Below, one piece after another: positions 1 to 5,896 of a DNA stretch of 9,383 nucleotides. The stretch is taken from contig NVQY01000001.1 of the NCBI GenBank assembly GCA_002400675.1, positions 22,371 through 31,753 of the forward strand, read 5' to 3'. Origin of the DNA: Paracoccaceae bacterium. GTDB lineage: Bacteria; Pseudomonadota; Alphaproteobacteria; Rhodobacterales; Rhodobacteraceae. Made by a program: the position numbers and the translations under genes. The notes below the pieces were generated by a model, which had not been told where the DNA came from, ran no database searches, and was given only the letters and a program-made list of their open reading frames with translations. Each line of letters starts with the position of its first letter. Positions within the stretch are counted from its first letter, which is position 1.

Positions 1-593
1 GTCTGCGCGCCGATATAACTGCGCCGGGGCGTGCGTCCATCGGCAAAACGATCCAGTTCAAACCCCGGCTTCCAGCCGCCCAGAATGGCGTCTATCCCGG
101 CAATGTTGCCGATCCGCAAGGCACAGACCGCCACCCCCAGATCGCGCGCCAGGTCGGCGCCGCGCGCCTCCATGTCAGCCTTGGCGTGACCATAGGCGCT
201 GACCGGGGCCAAAGGTGTCGCTTCGTCCAGCACGCCGACCTGCGCGCCGTAGACCGCCGCCGATGAGGTCAGCAGCACCTTTGCGCCGCTGCTTGCTCCG
301 GCGCGAATGGCCGCCATGGCAAGGGCCGCGTTGTCGGCCATATCCCCACCCCGCCCCGGCACCACCCCGGCAAGGCAGAGGATTGCGCGCGCGCCCTTGG
401 CGGCGCGCACCAATGCGTCGGGGTCTTTGAGAGGGTCGAAGATCGCCCATGTTTCCGGTTCTGATTTTGGGCCTGTTCCTGACCTTTGGCGCGCCTGCCA
501 CACGACCTGACCCGCCCCCTGCGCCCAACCCCTGCGCAAGATCCCGCCGATCCGACCTGTTGCCCCTAACACCACAACTGTTGGAATTCTCAT
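1..593 (-). CDS. NAD-dependent epimerase/dehydratase (extended SDR), C-terminus beyond window
   Basis: Reading the minus strand from ATG 593-591 gives 197 residues open to the window edge, so the gene is partial at its 3' end. Seen: a Rossmann nucleotide-binding motif G10-A-T-G13-R-I-G16 right after a beta strand (TVVVLG), an LLTSSAAVYG stretch at about 107-116 (catalytic Ser region), and the SDR catalytic pair Y134-GHA-K138. This is the extended-SDR pattern used by enzymes that change nucleotide-sugars or similar substrates; the substrate cannot be told from this fragment. Divergent from the Wza-like export gene with 105 bases between the starts, which fits a polysaccharide locus. A CAGGG stretch about 8 bases upstream of the ATG can serve as ribosome binding site. 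A longer open frame at 175-669 on the same strand is a shadow with arginine/glycine-rich low-complexity sequence. Family confident, specific function unknown. Confidence 0.85.
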   Translation of the reverse strand, partial: MRIPTVVVLGATGRIGGILRRGWAQGAGQVVWQARQRSGTGPKSEPETWAIFDPLKDPDALVRAAKGARAILCLAGVVPGRGGDMADNAALAMAAIRAGASSGAKVLLTSSAAVYGAQVGVLDEATPLAPVSAYGHAKADMEARGADLARDLGVAVCALRIGNIAGIDAILGGWKPGFELDRFADGRTPRRSYIGAQ

Positions 594-623
594 GATTGCC
601 CTGCCCGTAACTTGAGTCTGTGG

Positions 624-651
624 TTGACCGCCTTGGTGCTGGCAGTATCCT
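624..651 (+). promoter_or_regulatory. Candidate sigma-70 promoter for the polysaccharide export gene
   Basis: TTGACC (624-629) and TATCCT (646-651), separated by 16 bases, resemble -35 and -10 hexamers and lie about 50 bases before the export gene ATG at 699. The same short gap holds a 9-base direct repeat CTGCGTCCA (650-658 and 688-696), the first copy overlapping the -10 region. This is a pattern match only. Confidence 0.3.
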
Positions 652-698
652 GCGTCCACAATAAAGCAAGAAATTTACGCAAGCAGGCTGCGTCCATC

Positions 699-1811
699 AT
701 GAACATTTTGTCCAAAACCCTCTCGCTGTTGGGCCTCGTGGTCCTGTTGGCGGCGTGCAACGGACCCGGCGGGGCGCCGGCCACGAACGACATCCAGAAA
801 CAGGCCAAGGCCGAAGACGCTGATTTCACCGTTTATTTTGTCACCCGCGCGCTTTTGCCCACCGTGGCGCAATGGCCGGCCACCGGCAAACAGGAACGCC
901 TGAACTGGATCGGCAACTCCAAAGGCGCGCGCACCCAGATCATCCAGCCCGGCGATCTGCTGAACCTGCAAATCTGGGACAGCTCGGACAATTCGCTGCT
1001 GACCTCGGCGGATCAGAAGGTTGTGCAGCTGCAAAACGTCGAAGTGGCGGCAAATGGCTCGGTGTTCATGCCCTATGTGGGCCAGATCAGCGTGATCGGC
1101 CTGACCCCGGATCTGGCCCGTGAACAGATGCAAAGCGCGCTGGAAATCATCGTGCCTTCGGCCCAGGTCCAGCTAAGCCTGGCTGAGGGGCGCAACAATT
1201 CGGTCGATCTGGTCGGCGGCGTGGCCAAACCCGGCACCTATCCGATGCCGGATCGCAACTATACCGTGATGGGCCTGCTGGCGGCCGGGGGGGGCGCGCG
1301 GACCGACCTTAACAATCCGCAAATCCGGCTGGTCCGGGGCGGAGCGATCTATGGTACCTCAGTGGATCAGCTGCTGGACAAGCCACAGCTTGATACCTTG
1401 CTGCGCGGTGGCGACCGGGTGTTCATCGAAGAGGACGCGCGGTATTTCCTGTCGTTTGGCGCCACCGGCACCGAAGCCCTGCATATCTTCACCAAGGACA
1501 ATGTTTCGGCGATGGACGCGGTGTCGATCATCGGCGGTGTCTCTGATGCCAAGGCCGACCCGCGCGGATTGCTGATCCTGCGTGAATATGACGGGTCGGC
1601 GGTGCGCACCGGCGAACGCGGGCCGCGCATGACGCGGGTGGTGTTCTCGATTGATTTGACCAGCGTTGACGGGCTGTTTTCAGCGCGCAACTTTCAGATC
1701 AATCCCAACGACCTGATCATGGCGACGGAATCGCCGCTGAACGATATTCTGACCATCTCGAACATCGTCGGCAACTTCTTTGGCGTGTTCTCCAAGGCTG
1801 GGGTGATCTAG
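699..1811 (+). CDS. Wza-type outer-membrane polysaccharide export lipoprotein
   Basis: A 370-residue protein. The first 20 residues form a lipoprotein signal (hydrophobic SLLGLVVLL, then lipobox L17-A18-A19-C20), so the mature protein should be lipidated at Cys20 and anchored in the outer membrane. A Poly_export domain spans about 81-165 (QPGDLLNLQIWD; NGSVFMPYVGQI; SAQVQLSL). Two SLBB-like beta-grasp units follow, at about 168-245 (DLVGGVAKPGTYPM; LLAAGGGA; RGGDRVFI) and about 250-345, then a C-terminal stretch NIVGNFFGVFSKAGVI that could be the amphipathic helix lining the Wza pore. Family role: octameric channel passing capsule or exopolysaccharide across the outer membrane, together with a Wzc-type co-polymerase not in this window. 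ATG 699 is chosen over an upstream TTG at 612 because only the former begins with the signal peptide; no strong Shine-Dalgarno is visible. Which polysaccharide it exports is unknown. Confidence 0.92.
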   Translation: MNILSKTLSLLGLVVLLAACNGPGGAPATNDIQKQAKAEDADFTVYFVTRALLPTVAQWPATGKQERLNWIGNSKGARTQIIQPGDLLNLQIWDSSDNSLLTSADQKVVQLQNVEVAANGSVFMPYVGQISVIGLTPDLAREQMQSALEIIVPSAQVQLSLAEGRNNSVDLVGGVAKPGTYPMPDRNYTVMGLLAAGGGARTDLNNPQIRLVRGGAIYGTSVDQLLDKPQLDTLLRGGDRVFIEEDARYFLSFGATGTEALHIFTKDNVSAMDAVSIIGGVSDAKADPRGLLILREYDGSAVRTGERGPRMTRVVFSIDLTSVDGLFSARNFQINPNDLIMATESPLNDILTISNIVGNFFGVFSKAGVI

Positions 1812-1855
1812 CACCCGGAACCACTGAACCGGGAACCGTGGTTTGAGGCGTTTTT
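1812..1855 (+). terminator. Weak possible terminator after the export gene
   Basis: AACCAC (1819-1824) pairs with GTGGTT (1838-1843) around a 13-base loop, with five T's at 1851-1855. A competing stem CCCGG/CCGGG (1814-1818 with 1829-1833) overlaps it. The stem is short and the T run is seven bases away, so intrinsic termination is only possible. Confidence 0.3.
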
Positions 1856-1878
1856 GATCTGCAAACCCTGACAAATTG

Positions 1879-1921
1879 TTTTGTACAAATCGGAATATTC
1901 ACCTGAAAAGAAAGTACAAAA
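1879..1921. repeat. Inverted/direct GTACAAA repeat, candidate operator
   Basis: TTTTGTAC at 1879-1886 and GTACAAAA at 1914-1921 form a perfect 8-base inverted repeat with a 27-base spacer. The first arm is itself part of the 10-base palindrome TTTGTACAAA (1880-1889). GTACAAA therefore also recurs as a direct repeat 31 bases (about three helical turns) apart. The segment is AT-rich inside otherwise GC-rich DNA. It could be a regulator binding site; I do not recognise the regulator. It lies about 310 bases upstream of the PhoX-like gene. Confidence 0.4.
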
Positions 1922-2027
1922 CGGTCAAAACTCTCCTGGCGGGTGTGGATCGTCAGATTTTTGCAGGATCAGGCTAGGCCGCTTTTGGGGCGCGTCACGA
2001 CTCATTCAACAGCGAAAGTGGATACCA

Positions 2028-2050
2028 GGGGCATTGCACCGCAATGCCCC
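2028..2050. repeat. Perfect 10-base inverted repeat, 3-base loop (candidate operator or RNA hairpin)
   Basis: GGGGCATTGC (2028-2037), loop ACC, GCAATGCCCC (2041-2050). The pairing is perfect and no T tract follows, so a terminator is unlikely. The core TTGC-N3-GCAA resembles the TGC-N3-GCA palindromes bound by PhaR-type regulators in Rhodobacterales, but no polyhydroxyalkanoate gene is nearby, so that link is only a resemblance. It lies 150 bases before the PhoX-like start and could act as operator or as leader RNA structure. Confidence 0.5.
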
Positions 2051-2200
2051 CCGGCAGGTGATTACGCAGGTATCCCCAAGAGGGCCGCGCCCACCATGCG
2101 CGCGCCTGACCGACACCCCCCCCCGGCTGGATAAACCTCTGGCAATCCCGGCATTCCGCGATAGGCTAAGGGATATTCAGATAACCCCCGGGAGGAAAAA

Positions 2201-3931
2201 ATGAACTTCACAACAAAGCTGTTGGGATCAACCCTGCTTAGCGCCATCACCTTTACCGCCGCCGCGCAGGCGCAGGAATTGTCCCGCATCGCCACCCTGC
2301 CCGCCGGGGCCGAAGTGACCGGCCTGATGGTCAATGGCGTCGGCGAAGTGTTCATGAACGCCCAGCATGTGGGCGGCTCCAACTACATGACCGAAGGTGG
2401 ACAACCGGCAACGCTAGGCTATCTCGACGGGTTGAACACCACGACCTATTCCGCCGGTGACACCGCCATTCCCCCCGAAGACCAGCGCGGCAACGTCAGC
2501 GCGGCCGGCGCCAACTACATCACTCTGGCCCGTGCCGGCGACGCCTTGGGCGACGGCAAGGTTCTGGGCGGGGTCTATGACAGCACCGGCGCGCTGATGT
2601 ATGTCTCTAACGCGCCCGATTTCAACGGCTTCATCCCCCGCAGCGCCACGACCGCCTATCTCTATACCGGCTGGGAAGGCGCCGGGCGTGACGGTGCCGG
2701 TGCCGTCAGCCGCCTGCCGATGAGCAGGGTCGACGGCAAATGGCAGGCCGATCTGGAGGGTGGCGCGATGCTGGACCTGTCCTCTATCGACGGTGGGCTG
2801 GTGCTGTGTTCTGGCGTGATCACGCCCTGGGGCACGCCCCTGCTGGCCGAAGAGTATTTCTTTTTCAACACTGCCGTGTGGAATGCCCCGGCCCAGTATG
2901 ACGAGGACGAAAAGGCCGGTTACAAGGGTGGCAACGACATCACCTATATCAAGCCCAAGAACATGATGCAGTATCTGGGCCGCATGGCGAACCCTTACCG
3001 CTATGGCTATCTGTTCGAAATCAACGATGCGGCGACAAGTGACGATTACAGCATGGTCAAGCAATACGCGACCGGACGCCTTAGCCACGAAACCGCCGCC
3101 ATCATGCCCGACGCGCGCACCATCTACATGAGCGATGATGACTCGGCCAAATACAACGACAAGGTCTATAACACCGCGTCCGGTGGGGTGCTGTTCAAAT
3201 TCGTGGCCGATGTCAAAGGTGATCTGTCCGCCGGAACACTATACGCGGCTAAGCTGAAACAGGACGACACCGCAGACCCTAACAAGGCCGGATTCGACGT
3301 CACATGGATTGAACTTGGCCACGGCAACAACGCCGAGATCGCGGGCTGGATCGCCGAATATGACAACGTCACCACGGATGATTATGTCGACGGGCAAAGC
3401 AGCTATATCTCCAACGCCGAAATCCTCGCCTGGGCCGAAGGCAAATCGGGCACGGACATCGACGGCGACGGCACCGTCGGCTCTTACCCCGATGACCGCC
3501 CGGCGTTCCTTGAAAGCCGGCGCGCGGCGGCGGCCCTTGGGGCGACCAACGAATGGGACAAGCTGGAAGGCATCACCACCGCGGGCAACAAGGTCTATGT
3601 GGGGGCCTCGTCGCTGTCATGGACCATGGACAAATCCTGGGGCCAGCCCGACTGGATGACCGGCGCGCGTGACGAAAGCGACGGCGGCGACATTGCCCTG
3701 AACAAGGAAGACTGCGGCGGGGTCTATGTGGCGACCACGGGGAATGATTACGACATCACCCGGCTTGACCCCTATGTGATCGGCGAAACCATCGCCGATG
3801 GCAGTTGCAGCCTCGACAAGCCCGCCAACCCGGACAACATTCTGGCGATGCCCGACGGATCGCTGTTGATCGGCGAAGATGCCGGGCCGAAAAAGCACAC
3901 GCTCGACATGCTGTGGCTGGCGAAGAACTAG
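2201..3931 (+). CDS. Secreted PhoX/DUF839-family protein
   Basis: A 576-residue protein with a Sec-type signal peptide (K6, hydrophobic core, cleavage likely after A22-A-Q-A25 or nearby) and no twin-arginine motif, whereas classical PhoX phosphatases use Tat. Family signatures in order: C203-SGVITPWGTPLLAEEYF (about 203-220), the PhoX-type TPWGT..EE block with the preceding Cys; SHETAAIM..RTIYMSDDDS (295-315); GGVLFKFV..GDLSAGTLYAAKL (328-352); E456-GITT; and NPDNILAMPDGSLLIGED (543-560). A calcium-loop-like D419-I-D421-G-D423-G lies at 419-424. Known PhoX members are Ca/Fe-dependent periplasmic phosphatases with a beta-propeller fold; whether this divergent member hydrolyses phosphate esters is inference. 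The start is set by GGAGG at 2191-2195, five bases before ATG. It appears to be a single-gene unit, followed by a strong palindrome. Confidence 0.85.
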   Translation: MNFTTKLLGSTLLSAITFTAAAQAQELSRIATLPAGAEVTGLMVNGVGEVFMNAQHVGGSNYMTEGGQPATLGYLDGLNTTTYSAGDTAIPPEDQRGNVSAAGANYITLARAGDALGDGKVLGGVYDSTGALMYVSNAPDFNGFIPRSATTAYLYTGWEGAGRDGAGAVSRLPMSRVDGKWQADLEGGAMLDLSSIDGGLVLCSGVITPWGTPLLAEEYFFFNTAVWNAPAQYDEDEKAGYKGGNDITYIKPKNMMQYLGRMANPYRYGYLFEINDAATSDDYSMVKQYATGRLSHETAAIMPDARTIYMSDDDSAKYNDKVYNTASGGVLFKFVADVKGDLSAGTLYAAKLKQDDTADPNKAGFDVTWIELGHGNNAEIAGWIAEYDNVTTDDYVDGQSSYISNAEILAWAEGKSGTDIDGDGTVGSYPDDRPAFLESRRAAAALGATNEWDKLEGITTAGNKVYVGASSLSWTMDKSWGQPDWMTGARDESDGGDIALNKEDCGGVYVATTGNDYDITRLDPYVIGETIADGSCSLDKPANPDNILAMPDGSLLIGEDAGPKKHTLDMLWLAKN

Positions 3932-3942
3932 ACGCCACCCCT

Positions 3943-3969
3943 CTGGTCCCGGACCTGATCCGGGACCAG
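3943..3969. terminator. 11-base-pair palindrome, REP-like and/or terminator
   Basis: CTGGTCCCGGA (3943-3953), loop CCTGA, TCCGGGACCAG (3959-3969): a perfect 11-base stem starting 11 bases after the PhoX-like stop, followed by only three T's (3974-3976). TCCCGGA...TCCGGGA palindromes recur between genes in many alphaproteobacteria, so this may be a dispersed repeat that also ends or protects the transcript. Confidence 0.7.
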
Positions 3970-4013
3970 AACCTTTAAGACCCTCAATAGACCCGGTTAA
4001 GGACCAATCCCCC

Positions 4014-4142
4014 ATGCCCCGAACTGCCCTGATCGCCGGGCGCGCGCGTGGCATCGCCCGCGCCGTGCGGTTCCTTGCCAGCAATCGGGCCGGGTTCATC
4101 ACCGGCGAAGTCCTTACGGTTTCTGGTGGATACAGGCTCTAA
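4014..4142 (+). pseudogene. Relic short-chain dehydrogenase with internal in-frame deletion
   Basis: The 42-residue frame begins MPRTALIAGRARGIARA, which matches the first beta strand and nucleotide-binding loop of a classical SDR (usual form TALITGGSRGIGRA). It ends VRFLASNRAGFITGEVLTVSGGYRL, which matches the extreme C-terminus of the same family (usual form FLAS..A.FITGE.L.V.GG). About 200 middle residues, including the Ser-Tyr-Lys catalytic centre, are missing. The glycine loop is also decayed (AGRARGIA for TGGSRGIG). A possible ribosome site AAGGA (3999-4003) survives. It cannot be an oxidoreductase; most likely it is a pseudogene left by deletion. It converges with the thioesterase gene, eight bases apart. 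Confidence 0.75.
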
Positions 4143-4150
4143 TAGTGGTG

Positions 4151-4558
4151 TCAGCTCTCAAACATCGCCCGTAATCCGGCCACCTCACCGGCCCGTAGCC
4201 GCCCGTCTTCACGCGGCACAAACACCCCTCGGGTTTCACTTGCCTCAAACACCAGCCGGTCGCCCACATGGGCGCGATAGGCAAGGGTATAGCTTTTGTC
4301 GGCCCAGTCGATCCCGGTGATCTCCAGCGACAGCTTGTCGCCCTCGCGCGCCGGCGACCGGAACACCATGCGCGCCTCCATCAACCCAAGGCCCTGCGCG
4401 CCCAACGCTTTGCACAGACCCGCATGTCCACCCAGCCGTTCGCGCAGCAAGGCGTGAAAACACCGGTCGATCCAGCGATAGAAATTGGGGTAATAGACAA
4501 TCCCCGCCGGGTCGCAATCGCCAAAGCTGACCTGCATATCCATCGAGAAATTCGTCAT
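4151..4558 (-). CDS. Acyl-CoA thioesterase, 4-hydroxybenzoyl-CoA thioesterase (hot-dog) family
   Basis: A 135-residue single hot-dog domain, the usual length. The diagnostic block F12-G-D-C-D16-P-A-G-I-V-Y-Y-P-N-F-Y-R-W lies at 12-29; D16 corresponds to the catalytic aspartate in this family. After it come the long helix (about 30-50) and a beta sheet (EARMVFRSPAREGDKLSLEITGID, RLVFEASETRGVFV). It should hydrolyse a CoA thioester in the cytoplasm; the block is very close to that of true 4-hydroxybenzoyl-CoA thioesterases, but substrate choice cannot be read from motifs. ATG 4558 is chosen over upstream in-frame codons because family similarity starts there and GGAAAGG lies about 7 bases upstream. 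It is divergent from the SOS-box gene. No aromatic-degradation gene is nearby except perhaps the adjacent SDR relic. Confidence 0.88.
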   Translation of the reverse strand: MTNFSMDMQVSFGDCDPAGIVYYPNFYRWIDRCFHALLRERLGGHAGLCKALGAQGLGLMEARMVFRSPAREGDKLSLEITGIDWADKSYTLAYRAHVGDRLVFEASETRGVFVPREDGRLRAGEVAGLRAMFES

Positions 4559-4640
4559 TTTCAGGGCCTTTCCTGCGCGTGAGGGAACAGCGCCAATCTC
4601 TGACAGGTTCCCCAACCCTTGCCAAGCCAGACCGGATGGC

Positions 4641-4674
4641 TTGCATTTGTTCTCTTTTTGTTCTATATGTGAAC
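4641..4674 (+). promoter_or_regulatory. Sigma-70-like promoter with LexA (SOS) box in its spacer
   Basis: GTTC at 4649-4652 and 4660-4663, separated by exactly seven bases, form GTTC-N7-GTTC, the established LexA site in Rhodobacter and other alphaproteobacteria. It fills the spacer between TTGCAT (4641-4646) and TATATG (4664-4669), a -35/-10 pair 17 bases apart, which is where a repressor would block polymerase. A third half-site in opposite orientation, GAAC 4671-4674, follows after another seven bases, so three half-sites sit 11 bases apart. The gene starting at 4696 is the obvious target; the divergent thioesterase could also be affected. Confidence 0.72.
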
Positions 4675-4695
4675 TCCACAACGCCAGAGGCCACC

Positions 4696-5013
4696 ATGCA
4701 AGCCTATGCCAGCTCCTCGAACGATTACCACCGCCTGCCGGTCAGCGACAAACAACTGCGCTTTGCCCGGGCGATTGCGGCGCGTGCGGCCCTGGACCTG
4801 CCGGACGAGGCGCAAGGCGACCGCCGCGCCATGTCCGCCTGGATTGACGCACACCTGCCAAAGCAGCGCGATACCCCGGATTTTTCACGCTATCCCTCGT
4901 CGCGCCAGGTGGCATTCGCCGAACGTATCGCAAGGATCAAACGCCGCCATGTGCCGCGCGAATGTTTCCGCGACATGGGGCTGATGTCACGCTGGATCGA
5001 CAGCAACAAATAG
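4696..5013 (+). CDS. Small tandem-repeat protein of unknown function, probably SOS-regulated
   Basis: 105 residues, not recognised with confidence. It consists of two copies of one motif. Copy 1 (about 15-53) has PVSDKQLRFARAIA, then a helix and MSAWIDAH. Copy 2 (about 67-103) has PSSRQVAFAERIA, then a helix and MSRWIDSN. Shared pattern: P-x-S-x-[KR]-Q-x-x-F-A-x-x-I-A, about 17-19 residues, then M-S-x-W-I-D. It is basic in the second half (IKRRHVPR), has no signal or membrane segment, and is presumably cytoplasmic, possibly nucleic-acid binding. ATG 4696 is chosen because AGAGG (4686-4690) sits five bases upstream and the promoter/LexA box lies just before; the frame is open back to 4579, but that would place the promoter inside the gene. 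The stop lies nine bases from the end of convergent rmlA. Confidence 0.75.
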   Translation: MQAYASSSNDYHRLPVSDKQLRFARAIAARAALDLPDEAQGDRRAMSAWIDAHLPKQRDTPDFSRYPSSRQVAFAERIARIKRRHVPRECFRDMGLMSRWIDSNK

Positions 5014-5022
5014 CCCCGCACT

Positions 5023-5895
5023 CTATTTCAACAACCCCGCCAGATAGGTGCCGTAACTGCCCTTGGCAAACATCTGCGCCCGCGCGGCCAGCTGATCCGC
5101 GCTGATCCAGCCGTGCCCGTAAGCGATCTCTTCGGGGCAGCCGGCCTGCAATCCCTGCCGCTGTTCCAGCGTGCGCACAAAATTACCCGCATCCAACAGG
5201 CTGGCGTGGGTGCCGGTATCCAGCCACGCATAGCCCCGCCCCATGGTTTCAACCCTAAGCGTGCCTTCCGCCAGATACATCCCCAGAAGATCGGCAATCT
5301 CCAACTCTCCGCGCGCCGAAGGGGTGACGGCTCGCGCCCGTTCCGGCGCGCTGCCATCCAGAAAATACAATCCCGTCACGGCATAATTCGACGGGGGCAC
5401 TTCTGGTTTCTCGATGATGTCCCGCACCCGCCCGTCCGCGTCGAACGCCACCACGCCATAACGTTCAGGATCGGCCACATGATAGCCAAACACCGTGCCC
5501 CCCGCGCCTTGCGCATCCGCGCCCGCCAGCATTTCCGGCAAGCCATGGCCAAAAAAGATGTTATCCCCCAGAACCATCGCACTAGAGGCCCCGTCCAGAA
5601 ACCCCTCGGCCAGAATATAGGCCTGCGCCAGCCCCTCGGGGTTGGGCTGTTCGATGTAACTCAGATCAATCCCCCACTGGCTGCCGTCCCCCAGCGTGCG
5701 TATGAACTGATCGCGATCCTGCGGCGTGGTGATCACGGCAATCTCGCGGATTCCGGCCAGCATCAAAACGCTCAGGGGGTAATAGATCATCGGCTTGTCA
5801 TAGATCGGCAACAACTGCTTGCTCAGCCCAATGGTGATTGGGTAAAGCCGCGATCCAGTGCCGCCCGCCAGAATGATGCCCTTGCGCTTGCCCAT
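5023..5895 (-). CDS. rmlA: Glucose-1-phosphate thymidylyltransferase
   Basis: 290 residues, normal length. It makes dTDP-glucose from glucose-1-phosphate and dTTP, the first step towards dTDP-rhamnose, in the cytoplasm. Seen: nucleotidyltransferase signature G11-G-T-G-S-R16-LYP, SKQLLP with K26, YDKPMIYYPLS (32-42), NPEGLAQA (85-92), metal-binding GD111N, EKP (162-164), GELEI (196-200) and W224-LDTGTH. Every block expected of the RmlA/RfbA homotetramer family is present. The start at 5895 is fixed by GGGAGAGG upstream and by the family N-terminus GIILAGGTGSRL; the frame runs further upstream, but only as overlap with rmlD. The rmlD stop and this ATG are one base apart (TGAGATG), so translation is probably coupled. 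Last gene of the operon. Confidence 0.96.
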   Translation of the reverse strand: MGKRKGIILAGGTGSRLYPITIGLSKQLLPIYDKPMIYYPLSVLMLAGIREIAVITTPQDRDQFIRTLGDGSQWGIDLSYIEQPNPEGLAQAYILAEGFLDGASSAMVLGDNIFFGHGLPEMLAGADAQGAGGTVFGYHVADPERYGVVAFDADGRVRDIIEKPEVPPSNYAVTGLYFLDGSAPERARAVTPSARGELEIADLLGMYLAEGTLRVETMGRGYAWLDTGTHASLLDAGNFVRTLEQRQGLQAGCPEEIAYGHGWISADQLAARAQMFAKGSYGTYLAGLLK

Positions 5896-5896
5896 C

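Larger units (their letters stand above)
1812..2200. other. 389-base non-coding intergenic region
   Basis: This stretch lies between the export lipoprotein and the PhoX-like gene and shows no believable coding sequence. The one open frame across it (1881-2204) has proline/arginine-rich composition typical of read-through GC-rich DNA. It holds the weak terminator, the GTACAAA repeat and the 10-base-stem hairpin listed separately, and ends in the strong ribosome binding site of the next gene. No convincing -35/-10 pair or PhoB box was found. Confidence 0.6.

Noticed and set aside
175..669. Minus-strand 164-residue open frame overlapping the epimerase
   Set aside because: Arg/Gly-rich low-complexity translation. 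The frame ending at ATG 593 carries clear SDR motifs and covers the same DNA.
612..698. N-terminal extension of the export lipoprotein from TTG 612
   Set aside because: It would place 29 residues before an otherwise perfect lipoprotein signal peptide, and it overlaps the likely promoter.
1992..2011. Possible PhoB box (GTCA-like repeats) upstream of the PhoX-like gene
   Set aside because: Only a partial match to one of the two TGTCA-type repeats; not better than chance.
1881..2204. 107-residue open frame in the 1812-2200 gap
   Set aside because: No ribosome site, runs into the next gene's start, and has composition like translated GC-rich non-coding DNA.
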